DNA of 64,000 nt from Triatoma infestans (lineage: Eukaryota > Arthropoda > Insecta > Hemiptera > Reduviidae): assembly GCA_011037195.1 (NCBI GenBank), contig JAAEAF010003524.1:1-64000 (forward strand), read 5' to 3'. This document shows, one piece after another, positions 1 through 14,100 of this stretch. The translations under genes were made by a program, and so were the position numbers. Numbering within the stretch: the stretch's first letter is position 1; every line of letters starts with the position of its first letter. The notes under the pieces were generated by a model. That model was not told the DNA's origin. It worked only from the letters and a program-made list of their open reading frames with translations, and ran no database searches.

Positions 1-684
1 GCAATTTTCTCAAAAATGGCTCTGACGATTTTTTTTTAAACATGGTATTATCAACTATACATACAAAGAGCTACAAATTTTATTTGAAACATTTCTCCGG
101 GAAAATTCATTTAAGGGCACTTCTAGGGGAGAGGTGGGGTTAGGTTCTCATCTTAACTGCTATTTCAGTTTATTAGACAATTATGTCATCTAAATAATGT
201 TAATTAGAATTAAATATGTTGATGAAATTCCGAGTTTGAAAAAAAATCGGTTCACCGAAAGTGCGTTTGTTTTAACACTTTACTAAATGATTTTTTTCAC
301 TTTTTCGCAATTTTCTCAAAAATGGCATTGACGATTTTCGTATATAAACTAAACATTCAATTGTCTACATCTTTTATTTAAAACATTTCTCTGGGAAAAT
401 TCAGTTAAGGGCTCTTTTAGGGGTGGAGAGGGGTTACAGCTTCCTCGAAAGTGGTATCATAGTTGATCATACAATTCTATCATCCAAACAATAATAATTA
501 GAAATAAATGGATGGCCAAAATTCCAAGTTTTAAGAAAATTAGAAACCGGAAGTGCGCTTTTATTGACCTGTTTTTTCAGTTTTCATCGAATTTCGTTAT
601 ATTTGGTACACAAGCTATAACATTTGTCAATTATAATTTTGAGAACAGGAGTAAGAGAAAGTTGTGTGAGTGTTTCACACCAGA
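1..684 (+). mobile_element. RepA copy, cut by window start
   Basis: Last two internal modules and the 3' end of the RepA family. It ends with GAGTAAGAGAAAGT, the hairpin GTGTGAGTGTTTCACAC and CAGA before a T-run. Confidence 0.75.
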
Positions 685-1104
685 TTTTTTTTTTTACTTT
701 TTTTAAATTTAATGTTTTGTGTGTATGTGTGTGTATAAATATGTATCATAACAACAAAATGAAAAATTTAAGGAAGTTTTCAATGTATTATTTACAAGCG
801 AATCCGAAAAGGACTTTATAAAGATAAATTGAACTTTATTTTAATGAATGGTTTTTCTCTAAATAAATAAACTTCAGTACAACTTCATAAGTAGATTAAA
901 TTTAATCACTATCATTATAAATTATAAGCTTATTAAAAATATAATTAATAAGAGTATAAATTAATGCTAAAAATAAAATTATTTAAAATTTAACTCATTG
1001 TTGAGGAGCAGTATATAAAATGATAAAACTAAAATTGTTATTTCCTATAAATGGCCAATTTATTCTAATGTTTATATATGTATTTGTTTAATTTCATTTT
1101 CAAG

Positions 1105-1241
1105 GAAAAATACTAATACCCAGTTCATGGGAAGAGGAAGAGGTAGCGACCCCTCTAAAACTTGTTTCTATGAGTTTGTTGTGTTATCCACAAACACTGC
1201 CTCATTCACTACCGACGGATACATAGGCGCGCAGCTAAAAT
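1105..1241 (+). other. Candidate 5' leader exon of gene 1
   Basis: A 137-nt block clearly richer in GC than its surroundings. It is bounded by an acceptor-like CATTTTCAAG and a strong donor, T|GTAAGT at 1242. Two frames are open: one from ATG at 1127 through the donor, one running to TAG near 1224. Neither product is recognised. With the acceptor at 1499 it could be the untranslated first exon of gene 1; it could equally be a relic of another gene. Confidence 0.25.
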
Positions 1242-1516
1242 GTAAGTAAAGCTTAAATTAATTTAATTGAAACGATTCTAAATTAGCGTTTTAATGATTT
1301 ATGTATTTCATATTAACATACAAAAGAACAAATAAATAATCCAAAGAAAGTGATTTATTTTATCTGTTTTAGTTTTGTGTACTTGGTATATAAATTGTAT
1401 TTTTTCTTTTTTTTTTTTTTTATATCCAGAAATATTCAACCAGAATTTTTCTTATCTTAAAAATTTTTATTGATACAAATTTTTTTTATTAATTTTCAGA
1501 TATTTTCTTCGAAACT

Positions 1517-1577
1517 ATGATGAAATTTGCGATATACACTTTACTGTTTTCAGTATTTATATTTCTTTCTATTGCGC
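1517..1577 (+). CDS. Gene 1 exon 1: signal peptide
   Basis: Starts at the first of two adjacent ATGs (1517 and 1520). It encodes 20 residues of almost pure hydrophobic leader ending in SIA, then one base of codon 21 (phase 1). The donor is GTAAGT at 1578. A polypyrimidine stretch and TTTTCAG end at 1499, 17 nt before the ATG, so a spliced 5' leader exon is likely. Confidence 0.85.
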
Positions 1578-4500
1578 GTAAGTTTCATATTCTTAAATGC
1601 CCATTTTTTTTAATTTTTTTTTTACTGGATGCTGTTAAAAATTAAAAATAATATTAATTGGTACTTATTGTTTTTTTTTTTTTTTAGAAAATGAAAAAGA
1701 AATAAATGAGAAAAAAATTGTTTGTTATTATACAAATTGGGCACCTTATCGTAAAGAAGCAAAATTTACACCAACATCAATAGATCCAAATGTTTGTACT
1801 CATCTAATTTATGCATTTGCTACATTTTCAAATAATTTTGGTTTAGAACCTTCAGATGATTGGCAAGATATTACGAATAGTGAGCTATTATTATTATTAT
1901 TTTTTTTTGTTGATATAAAATTACCTAAACTAAGATTCAATTAAATTAAATCAAAAAGCAACACACCCTTCAGAATACACCATCAACAAATAGTTAATGT
2001 GGGGATTTATTATTAACATTTTACACATGAAATTACTAAAAACATGATTCATTTAAGTAATTCGCTGTGAAACACTCACAAGTATCTTGAAATTATATTT
2101 TAGAGAAAACCGTTACTATCATCACTCATCTCTCTCTCTCTCAAAAAAAAAATTCAAATAAAGTGTGAATATTTCAAACAAATGTGGCATATATACTCTC
2201 TTACTCCTAGTAAGAGGAAGTATAGCAATCATGTCAAATTTTCAATATCAAGTTTTCACCGGAAATATCCGTTTTGAGGTCCCCTGAGTCCAAAAAATTG
2301 GTTTTGAGCAAATAGTTGGTCTGTGTGTGTGTGTATGTGAACAGCATAGCTCAAAAATGAAAAACCGTAGAAAGTTGAAACTTGATATTCAGTTTAGGTA
2401 TCACCATGGGATATGACAGTACGTTATCTGTCAAAATTCCTCAAGCGGAAGTACCACTTTACTAGTTGGACTTTTTACTTTTTTGCGATTTTCTCAAAAA
2501 TAACTCCGACCATTTTCTTTAAACTTGCAACATCAACCACACATACAAAAAGCTACAACTTTTATTTGAAACATTTCTCCGGGAAAATGCATTTAAGGGC
2601 ACTTTTGGGGGAGGGGTGGGGTTATGTTTCCATCTAAAATGCTATTTCAGTTTATTAGACAATTCTGTCATCTAAATAATGTTAATTAGAATTGAATATG
2701 TTGTTGAAATTCCGAGTTTGAAAACAAATCGGATAACCGGAAGGGCGTTTACCGTACCACTTTACTAAATGATTTATTCTCTTTTTCGCAATTTTCTCAA
2801 AAATGGCTCCGGCGATTTTCTTGAAACTTCGTATATAAACTACACATACAAAGATCTACAACTTTTATTTAAAACATTTCTCTTGAGAAAGTTCATTTAA
2901 GGGCACATTTAGGGGACGTATGGGGTTATGTTTTCTCTAAAGTGCTATCATAGTTGAATATACAATTCTACCGTCCAAACAAAACTTAATTAGAAAGAAA
3001 CAGATGGCCAAAATTCCGTATTTCAAGAAAATTAGTAAATCGGAAGTGCTCTTTTACTGAACAATTTTTTTTTTTTAGTTTTCGACGAATTTCATTAAAT
3101 TTATTACACAAACTATAAAATTTGCCAATTATAACGTTTGAGGACCTGGGGTATGAGAAAGTTGTGTGAGTGTTTCATACCAGATTTTTTTTTTTTTACG
3201 ATACTAACGAATGGGGCACACTTTAGTGATGAACCCAAAAATAATGGCTGAACATTATAAGGTAAACCTAAAGTTTTTGTTTTCCTGAGCTCCAAAAAAA
3301 AAAAAAATATATCATTTGCATTCCAAGTTTTAAGACAATTTTTCGGAGTCGTATCAGAGAAAATCGTATTTTGTTTTCAAATATTTCCTTCAGACTTTCT
3401 AACGGTATATTTAATGAAATTAATCTAATAGAGATGGAAGAACTGTAAATTTTATTGAAACAGCATTTTGGAGGGATCCTACAAAATTTAATTGTTTCAG
3501 AAAAATATATATAAAATTTTTAAAGAAAATGCTTGAAGTCGTCGCGTTTTTAATAAAAAAAAAAAAAAATCGTGAAACGCTAAAAATAAAACATTCAGTA
3601 AAATAGCACTGGCTAATGGATTTTGATCATTATCTCCGTATCGGGTAAACCTAGTGGTACCTAAAGGGAATATGGGAATGTATCCTGCAATTTTTTATGT
3701 TTCAAGATATTTTAATCACATACTATCGATAGCTTAAAGGAATGATGTAGAGAAACAGGCACCATTTTTTTGACAGGCTCTCTCAAAAATAGTGAAAACT
3801 CAGTTTGGAATATTCACTACGATCAATTTGGTAAATGATATTGATTGATCGTCAACTAGTTGTAGAAGATTTTCATGTTTTGCTCATTAAAACGCAAAAA
3901 TCGCGTCAAGTTTAAACTTGATATTTCGTTTAGGTATATCACCATGGGGATCCGACTGTAAGTTGTCTGTCATTCCCCAACCGGAAGTACCAATTTACTG
4001 AATGGAATTTACTGTTTTTTATTTTGTTTTTTTGCGATTTTCTTAAAAATGGCTCACAATGTTTTTTCTTTAAACTTGTTTAATTTATTAACTGCATATA
4101 TAAAGAGTTACAACTTTTATTTCTCCGATGAAAATTCAATTAAAGGGAATTTTGGAGTAGAGGTGGGGGTTATAATTTCCTCTAATGGGCTATTTCCGTT
4201 TATTATACAATTCTATTATCTAAATAAATTAATTAGAATTAAATATTTTACGAAAATTCTAAGCTTGAAGGAAATCGGTTGACCACCGGAAGTGTAACTT
4301 TACTGAATAGATTTTAGGCTGCTTTTTTTGACATTTTCTCGATCCAAACAGATTTTCACTCCAACGATTTTCTTTAAACTTGAAATGTTAAAGACTATAC
4401 ATATATAAAGTGCTACAACTTTTATTTAAAACCTTTTTCCGGAAACTTTCATTTAAGAGGGGTTTTGGGAAGGGATTATATTTTATTATAATTAGTTTAT

Positions 4501-7500
4501 TATAGTAATTTTAGGCGGGCTTAACGTCCAACTACCAAATTAGGTGTCGTGGACGGGGACGGAAGCACCTACTTTACTATTAACATTTTTTAAACAAATA
4601 TAAAATTTAGTTATACACTGGACTCGAACTGGGGTCCTCCCACTTACAAGTCCATACTCATAACCAATACACCAACACCCGCCCCATTAGTTTATTATAA
4701 CGAACATGAATTACAATTTAAAAGTGATATCAATATTCCGAATTTTAAGCAATTTGGTTCACCGGAAGTGCGAATTTACTGTACAGATTTTCAGAAAAAA
4801 AAAATCTACTGTGATTTTCTCCAGAAAAAAATACCGACAGTTTTAATTTAAACACTAATTAAAAGAATTAATTATAAGTGGGATGAAACTTTGCTATTTC
4901 AATAAATTGCAATAAGATAAAGTTGTGTGAGTGTTTCACATCAGATTTTTTTTTTTTTTTTTTAATTAATTTTTTTTAAATTTCCGATCTCATTTTCCAC
5001 ATACCATTCATCAAACACCAGTTTCTATAGCATCAATTTTTTGATTCAAAGGATGTTAAAATACGTATTTCCGATGAATACTCACAATCGTATACCTGAT
5101 AAGATCGGAATACTTCCTGTTACAGACAATTTGAGGAAGTAAAAATATGCTGATATATCATCTATACAAATTGATTGATAGCGTCATTAATAAAAAAAAA
5201 AAATGTTAGTTACATGTTTTGTTTTTGTTGAACTTGATATTTGTCAAAGATTGTTAAATAAATAAATAAATAAAACTAACATAAGCCATGTAATTTGTGG
5301 CCAATTACGGCTGAATAATTAATTCAACATTGTAACCAAATGAAAAAAATAATTTATAAGGTTCATTCTTTTTGATCTATGGCGATTTATTTTAAGGATC
5401 CGTTATTGATGTTTTTCAGTTAAATCGATAAAAAATGTTTAAGCTATTGAATTAAAATACGGTGCAGCGTCGTTAGTCCCACCCTACGTTTGCTACATAT
5501 TATCTACCGGTAAGAGAAGTATTATAATCGTGTTAAATTTTCGATATCGAGTTATCACTGGAAATTCACGTTTTGAAATCCCCTGAGTTCAAAAACATGG
5601 GTTTTTAGGGCATGGTATTTATGTGTGAACAGCATAGAGCTTCAAAACGAAAAATCACAGAAAGTTTAAAGTTCATATTCCGTTTAGATATCACCATGGG
5701 ATCCTACAGTAAGTGGTCTGTCAAGATTCCCCAACCGGAAGTAGTATTTTTCTGAATGTTTTTTTCTTCACTTTTTTTTTGCAATTTTCTCAAAAATGGT
5801 TCCAACGATTTTCTTTTTCAAACTTGATACAATACATATATTAAGAGCTACAATTTCTATTTGTAATATTTCTTTGGGAAAATTCATTTAAAGCAAGTTT
5901 TGGAGGAGAGGTTTGGGTTATGTTTTCCTTCTAAAGTGGTATTTCAATTATTTTATACCATTCTATCATCAGAATAATAATTATTAGAATTAAATACGTC
6001 GTTAAAATTTTAAGTTTGAAAAAAAAAACGGTTGACTAGGTAGACTTTTATGCAAGTCTAGTTATTATAGTTTTTCTTTTGAGAGAAAAAAAAAAAATGA
6101 AAGAAAATCCAATCATGTAATATGTTGATTAAGTAGCGAGTTTTAAGAAAACCATTAAGGCCTAATTCGGGAAAATCATGACACAAAGAAAATCACACTT
6201 ACTTAACAAAATTTTTATACACTTAGTATGTCTAAGTCCGTACGCGTTGATCTTTCGTGCGAGAATTTAGGGTTAGATTCCCATGAGGGCAAAGTCGATG
6301 TTGACCCAGCATCGTGATTAAATGTGGGAAAGTACAGTTAGTAGCGCCCTAGGTAGCGAAGGTCGGAACTAAACGGCGTGGGAAGTACGGCGTGCTTAAC
6401 CACCCCTCTCCATTCAAATCGCCGTCTGGCAAGCCTCGGCCTTTGATGGGCTGTTGCGCCATAGGGTTTTTTTTAGCATGTCTAATTCTATTCTAAATTA
6501 TCCGTAAATAAAAACTATATAAAAAAAAAATAAATATTGAAATATCACTTAAAAGACCCCATCACAACACTCGTAAATATAAGTTTTCCCCGATATGGGA
6601 TATTATCGGCCTATTTATATAATATTGTTGGAGTGCGAACTTTTGAAGAAAACAGTTGGAGCTGTTTCAGAAGAAATCGTGAAAAAAAAAAAAAAAAAAA
6701 TCAGTTGCCATGGGTTCAGCTGACAGATTCAGCCTGAAATCTTTAAGTCGGATCCCTTGATGATACTAGAATATCAATTTTAGCTTCCAGCAATTTCTTT
6801 CCGTTTTTGAAATATTTTATTCACATTTCTGTATCTGGATCTCTCACACTTATAAAACATGTTTTCATACTCAACAGAGTTCTAAACATATATTTCCCCC
6901 GGGGAAAACTCAATTTCGAAAAATTGACTCAATCCTAATTTGAGTTCATAAACCAAGAGGAGGAGGAAAACAAAATCTAGTCTATCATAATCGAACATTC
7001 ATACGACTATCAAATAATGTAATTCGCATAGATATTATTGACAAACTTGGAATTTTTGCTAAATTTAACAGGCTTCAATATTCTAAGTACGATGGGAGAA
7101 CATTAACCAAAAGCGACACTTGAGGGTAGCATGATTCTCTCTCCAGCTCTCTCAGAAGCCCCCCAAAAATCCTGCGATTTTCCGATTATGAGTTTTGCTG
7201 AAGGATCACAGATAGAAAAACTGAAACAGACAGGCAGACAGACACATATCCGCATAAAATATGCAGATCATTCGCTAAAAACATTTTTTTCATACTCTAT
7301 AACAAAAAAAAAACAAAACCTGGTGTGAAACACTCACACAACTTTCTCTTACTTCAGTTCTCAAAATGAAGATTGACGAATTTTATAGTGTGTGTACCAA
7401 ATTTAATGAAATTCGTCGAAAACTGAAAAAACTGATCAGTAAAAGCGCACTTCCGGTTTACTAATTTTCTTGAAACTCGGAATTTCAACCATCTATTTAT

Positions 7501-8152
7501 TTCTAACTAATTATGTTTGGATGATAGAATTGTATAATCAACTAGGATAGAGCACTTTGATGAAAATCTGACCCCACCCCTCCCTAAAAAGTGCCCTTAA
7601 AAGAACTTTCCCAGAGAATTTTTTTAGATAAAACTTGTAGATCTTTGCATATTTAGTTTATATATGAGTTCAAAAACATCGTCGAAGCCCATTTTTGAGA
7701 AAATTGCGAAAAAGGAGATAATCATTTAAAAAGTGGTAAAGTAAACGCACTTGCCGGTTATCCAATTTTTTCAAACTCAGAATTTCACAACATATTTAAA
7801 TTCTAATTAACATTATTGATGGCAGAATTTTCTAATAAACTGAAATAGCACTTTATATAGAAACCTAACCCCACCCCTCCGCCAAAAGTGCCCTTCACTG
7901 CATTTTCCCGGAGAAATGTTTCTTATAAAAGTTGTAGCTCTTTGTATGTGTGGTTGATTTTCGAAGTTTAAAGAAAATCGTCGGAGCCATTTTTGAGAAA
8001 ATCGCAAAAAAGTAAAAAATCCAACTAGTAAAGTGGTACTTCCGGTTGAGGAATTTTTTACAGATAACGTACAGTCAGATCCCATGCTGACCTCTAAACG
8101 GAATATCAAATTTCAACTTTCTACGATTTTTCGTTTTTGAGCTATGCTGTTC

Positions 8153-8183
<31 letters not shown>

Positions 8184-11100
8184 GACCCTTTGCTAAAAAC
8201 CACTTTTTTTGACTCAGGGGACCTCAAAACGGATATTTCCGGTGAAAACTCGATATCGAAAATTTGACACGATTACAATACTTCCTCTTACTACGAGTAA
8301 GAGAAGTAAAAATTTCTATTGTAGATATATTTGATAACGAAAAAACAAATAAGATGAAAGTAAAAATCCAAAAGTTAATATATCACGTGAAAAAGGAAAC
8401 GTGATAAAGAAAAAAAGAAAAGTAAATAATATTGATAACATAATAAATAATATGTGTGATCTTTGCCGTAAAAATTATAATTATAAAATTAAATTATTAT
8501 TTATTTACAAATAAATACTCAATCTCCTTTAAATATATACGTAAATCCCAAATTACAAAAAGTAAAAAATTCCTGTCTACCTTGAAATAACCTTGAGCGT
8601 TCATCGAACAGCAATATGTCTATATTTGAGGAAAACCAAATAAATACAATCAATTGTGAGGTTTTATCCATTCGATGGGTTTTTTCACCAGTTGGTTCAT
8701 TCACATTTCATTTGTTTTTATTCTTTTACTTCCTCATTATACAAAAATTTTGGCTAACCTATCACATTTACATAATGGATTTTCCCAAAATTCTTATTTT
8801 GGGATTCCCTAAATACAAAAAAAGTTTAAGAAATTGATTAAAGTGTTTTTTGTGTTATCTTTATTGAAATAGCATCGCTCATTATAAAATTACAGGAAGT
8901 TACAGTTTATATATAATCTGATCGGATTTGACAAGAAGAAACGGAGACGTAAATTTCGGTCAAAATATAAACCAATCCTCAATCATCTTTATTAATTTCC
9001 TTATCTTTTTTTTTTTTTAAATTTCGCGATTTTCTCATAAGTGATTCCAACGATTTCTTCACATACTTAGTAAATTTACACAATATTATATATGATCATT
9101 CGTCTGTTTTTGAAACTTCTTTTCTTGTTTTTGTGGGGATATGACTGGGAAGAGCTGTGATTTTTTTCCGTGCCAAAAAAAAAAAAAAATTCTAAGATAA
9201 ACAAAAAATTTATTTACTCCAATCCTGGTGGAAGAGAATAAATATATAAATTCCGCTTTCAACTTTCATACAAGCTACTTTTCAACGAGTTTCTTTCACT
9301 TGTATGTATGTAAAAGTAACCTTATTCAACTTTAAATAAGTCCGATATCTAGCGGCATTACGTGAAAAGAAGATCGAAACAAATCCCAGATACAGTGGAT
9401 TTGAGGTTATACCCAAACAGAATAGGTTATAGAGAAAGGTAATATTTGAATTGAATTAAAATACATTCTCACGCATCACAAGACAGACGCTAGCGCTTGT
9501 GTAGGCAAATCTGAAACTTAAGGATGTAAAAATAGCCCTTTTCTCTCTTGTCAAATAAATAACTATTTTGAGATTTCTGGGAAAGCGGTGACCTCAACAC
9601 TTCCTTGTCAAGCTCTACTCGTATTTCAAAAGTAGTTTGTTCCATTAATCATATAATATTCAGAAAGTTAACTATTAAAATTTCCTTAAGCGAAAGTGGC
9701 ATTTTAATGAATGGATTATTCAGTTTTTTGTTTGCGATTAAACAAACGGCTCCACAATTTGTTTTAAACTTTATATGCTTATTACATATATTTAGATCTA
9801 ATACTTTTATCTGAAACATTTTCTGGGAAAATTCATTTCAGAAGGATTTTATGGAGGAAGGGAGGTTTCATTAGGCTTTCTTCTAAAGAAAGAGCCCCCC
9901 GAACCACGAACTCTTCAAAATTCGATTTTCCTGGGAAAGTGTTTTCATTTAGATGTGCCATCTAATAAAATGTTTGTTAATTCCGAGTCTGCAGAAAGTT
10001 TGAGGATCTGTTGTCCAGAACTGTGAATTTTCATAATTACTTTTGTACGGTATTTAAATTTAAATTTGCCGCCACTGGCGTACAATAATTCTATTTTTGG
10101 GAGAGTAGTTTTTTTTATAAGGCACACTGGGCGCGCATACCCGCCCTTAAAGAAGCCCCCAACCTAAATGATGCTCCTAACGTTGAGCATGACGCCCCGA
10201 AACAATGGAAATAAATTTAACCAAGCTAATCCCAACCTACAGGTCCCCCCAGTACTCGATATTCCTGTGGGGGACAAAGAACCTTCTATGATAATATCAA
10301 ATGCTATCTTTTGTTCTTGAAGGAGTTTCAGTGTATTTTCTTGGACAAACAGCTGTAAGCTATTTCTGGGGTATGATTGCTCACTAAGCAGTTCTCTCTC
10401 GAATGTTGCATTGATCGATCTATTCGGTACTGTTACTCTCAATAGTGCCAACAACTTGCCATACATTGCAAGACAAAGATCCTCAATGAAGATTAGCTCT
10501 TCATTCTATATTTCTTCTGTGAAATTCAAGCCATGTTATGTGTTTCCTGCCGTATTCTGTGCAGAATATCTTCGGCAGACAGCGCGTCTCCGTCTGTCTA
10601 TTTCTGTCAACCTCGCGAAACGCATGCAACGTTGTGTAAAAATTTCAAGTCAATCCATCGACTACTTTTCGAGTTTTGCGGACACAAACATACGGACGCT
10701 GCATTTTTATATATCTAGATTATATGCAGTCCACTCTATATTTTCACTCTTCTATTTATATTTTTGCTGTTTTCTATTAATCAGAGCCCACCCGAGATAT
10801 CTCACCTCGATTTATATTATTAATTATCTTTCTTGTATTTACTAAACAGAGCCTACCAAAGGCTCAGATAATAGCGCGTAAAAAGAGCTCACCTTTTATT
10901 TTTTTCCCTGTTATTTATTAAACAACTTTTTTAGATTTGCAATTTTCTCGTATAATGATAGCAGCGGTTTCTTTAAACTTGGATTTGAGTTTATACAATT
11001 TACACGATGAGAGAAATTAGGTAGCTAGAGATTTAGAGTGAGTGAAGAGAAGGGTAGAAGTTCGTGTCTGACTACCTATACACAAGACACCAGCAAACAA

Positions 11101-14100
11101 CTAAACACATACCTATGTACAGCTAGTGAAACTACAAATGTAGTAGTATGTACCTATTCACAACAAATGAAATACATGAACCTCCCTAAGATATTCGAAA
11201 GTCATCAAAATTGCCCTCATTGTCTCTTACACTTAAAAAAATAGGTTCATGAATAAAATTACAAAAAAAAACACAAAATTCATCGAATTCGAAAACTAAC
11301 TGAAATGTTTGACATTGGCGATGCCTTTACCACTCAAAGACAAGCGGAAACTTAGTAACAGTGGCAGTCATTGTTTATTTTGTTCCGTCTAATGAAAAAA
11401 ATCTGCGTGACGATGTGACTGTAGAAAACAGGTATATTTTGTTAGCCCAGCAAGTGAAATCTTTTCATGTTAAAGCGATATTTGTTTCGTGTTAAAAGAA
11501 AAAAATATATGAAATAACATGGATTTTATCGCAGTATGATTTCGTGTTAACCTATTTTTTATGTTAAGCGTTTTCGTGTTAAACGTTTTTCACTGAATAT
11601 ACAGAGTCTCCCACTCATATCTGGCCTAAGTAGCGAGTGAGATTTTGTGTTTCTCTTTCTGCTTTGGATCCCTCTCTTTGGATTCTATTATATACAATTA
11701 TTTATTTTATATCCATTGTAAATTTACATGATTTATTCGCCATAATACTGATAACGTTAAAAAAATCTAATGTGAAACACTCTCACGGATTTCTTTTTAT
11801 TATTTTTTTTTCTGGATTTTTTTAAGGTTCACAACAGCTATGGTCCATTGCACCTTTCTAATTTGTAAGGACTCATCCGGGATGCATATCCATACCCACC
11901 AGTCTAACAATTACAGCAAACCCACAATCTAGATCTAATCATATTCCTCTACTCCCTTATATCACTTATAAAATAAATACCTATACACAAGACACCAGCA
12001 AACAACTAAACACATACATATGTACAGCTAGTTTCACAACAAATGAAATACATGAACCTCCCTAAGATATTCGAAAGTCTTATCGATATTGCCCTCATTG
12101 TCTCCTAATACGTCTGTAAGACTGGTCGGCAAATTTACCTTTCCCCGCGCGTTTACATATTTCGAACATTCCAATAGAATATGCGGGACCGTTAATGTCG
12201 TATTGCAAGCGCTGCATACCGGCTGAGGTTCTCTTCGGAATATGTGGCTGTGTATCAACATGGTGTGACCGAGTCTCATTCTCGCTAGGAGAACTTCTCG
12301 CCGAGATTCTCGATTTGAGGTTGACCATTTCTTTGTGGTACTCTTGATATTCCTTAGTTTATTTGACAGCTGCACTGATTGCCATTCCTTTTCCCAGTTG
12401 GAAAGATTTTGTTTTTTTTTTTTAGAAAAGCTTTCCAATCGACTGCAAGGACACGTTCGTCTCTACAAGTCATTGATGCCGCGTCTGTAGCAGCTTTGTC
12501 GGCAGATTCGTTATCTCTTATCCCCACATGACCAGGAATCAAAATAAAGGAGACTTCTTTATTTTCTCGCCGGCATAGTTCCAAGAGCGTATGTATGCAC
12601 TGAATCAACAAACTATCGGAGTCCTTATTGCCTATCATATCCAGTGAGCTCCTTGAATCGGAGCAAATAATAATTTCTTAGATTCATTGTAGTTCCGAAT
12701 ATGTTCTAGGGCTTTGTACACAGCGAATAACTCGGCTGTAGATATGCTGGAGATATTGCTTAATGGAAAGTTGTACAGCCTCTCATTCATGACGAAAGCT
12801 GCTCCTACTACATTTATTGTCTTTGACCCGTCGGTGAATATTTTAATATAATTTTTATATTTAAGCAGCAGTCGCACTTGTAGAAGGTTTTCGTATACGT
12901 AGTTCGGGTTTTACTTTTAATATATTTACCTAGTATGCCGTCAAACTTAAGCCCATTCTGTGTACAAGGTTCTATTTTTGGAGAGATCGAACATACAGCC
13001 ATGGGAATGGATATATTGTTTAGCAAACAGAAATTTTTAAAACGTATGCCCAAAGGTAAAGTGTTTGTATTTGTACTAGCATATAAATGTTCAAATTGAG
13101 ATTTGTAAATGACTTCATAGGCGACATGATTTTTTAATGGCAACAACCTTGACACATCAGGATGTCCCTTCTAACTTGCAGTGCTGGTTCTCCACTTTCA
13201 TTGGACTAGAATACTTTCTATTGGACTTGTTCTCAGAGCTCCAAGTGACATGCGCAAAGCCTCGTTATGGATAGTATTTATTATTTTGTACCGAGTCTCT
13301 TGCAGACCCGTAAATTATACTACCGTAATCTAGTCTGCTACGAACAAAAGCTTTATAAATTTAATAAGTTGTGGCGATCGGCTCCCTATATAGTATCTTT
13401 TACAACTTTGATGGCATTCAATTTTTGGATGCACCTTTGTTTCAAGTCTTGGATATGGGAGCGCCAACTTAGCTCTGAATCTAGAGTCACTCCCAGGTAC
13501 CTTACTTTGTCTGAACACGGTATAGTTCTCCCCTGTAGATTTAAATTTATTGATGGCTGAACTTTTCGGAATCTATGAAGTACGCATGTTCTCTTTATTG
13601 GTAAGACCATTTTGCTCTGACCAGATTTCTAAATTTGCAACAGTAATTTGTAAATTTTGTTTTGCTTTCTCTACACTTCTTTTTATTAAAAAGGAATTAA
13701 AAAAGGTTGTATTCAACATTATACCTCATTGATACATTCGTCCGGAAATAATCGGCGTAATCTGAAACCGACGAAAACCGAGGCAATTATTTCCATTACA
13801 CTGAATACTGTATAGGCAGTAATTATTAACACATAATTACTAGAAGTAGCATTCGCAATCAATAAAATAGCTCAAAAACATGGAAGAAAAGAATTGAAGA
13901 AATGTTTGGCTGATGCTCAAATAACGAGAAACAACGACGATAAACTGAGACAAATTTTTTGTGGAAAAAATCGACGAAAGCCGTAACCGGACGATAACTG
14001 AAGTCCGAAGTATTACAAAAAAAAAAGGACAAATCTTGACATTCAAATTTTATGTATTTGCCCTGACATAAATAAAGAGGTAGGTGATGGGGAAATAAAT

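Noticed and set aside
2195..3184. CRISPR array from the repeated RepA modules
   Set aside because: Units are about 290 bp, diverged and without spacers, in a spliced eukaryotic genome.
10411..10845. 144-codon plus-strand frame
   Set aside because: Overlaps the Helitron helicase fragment on the other strand and shows no known domain.
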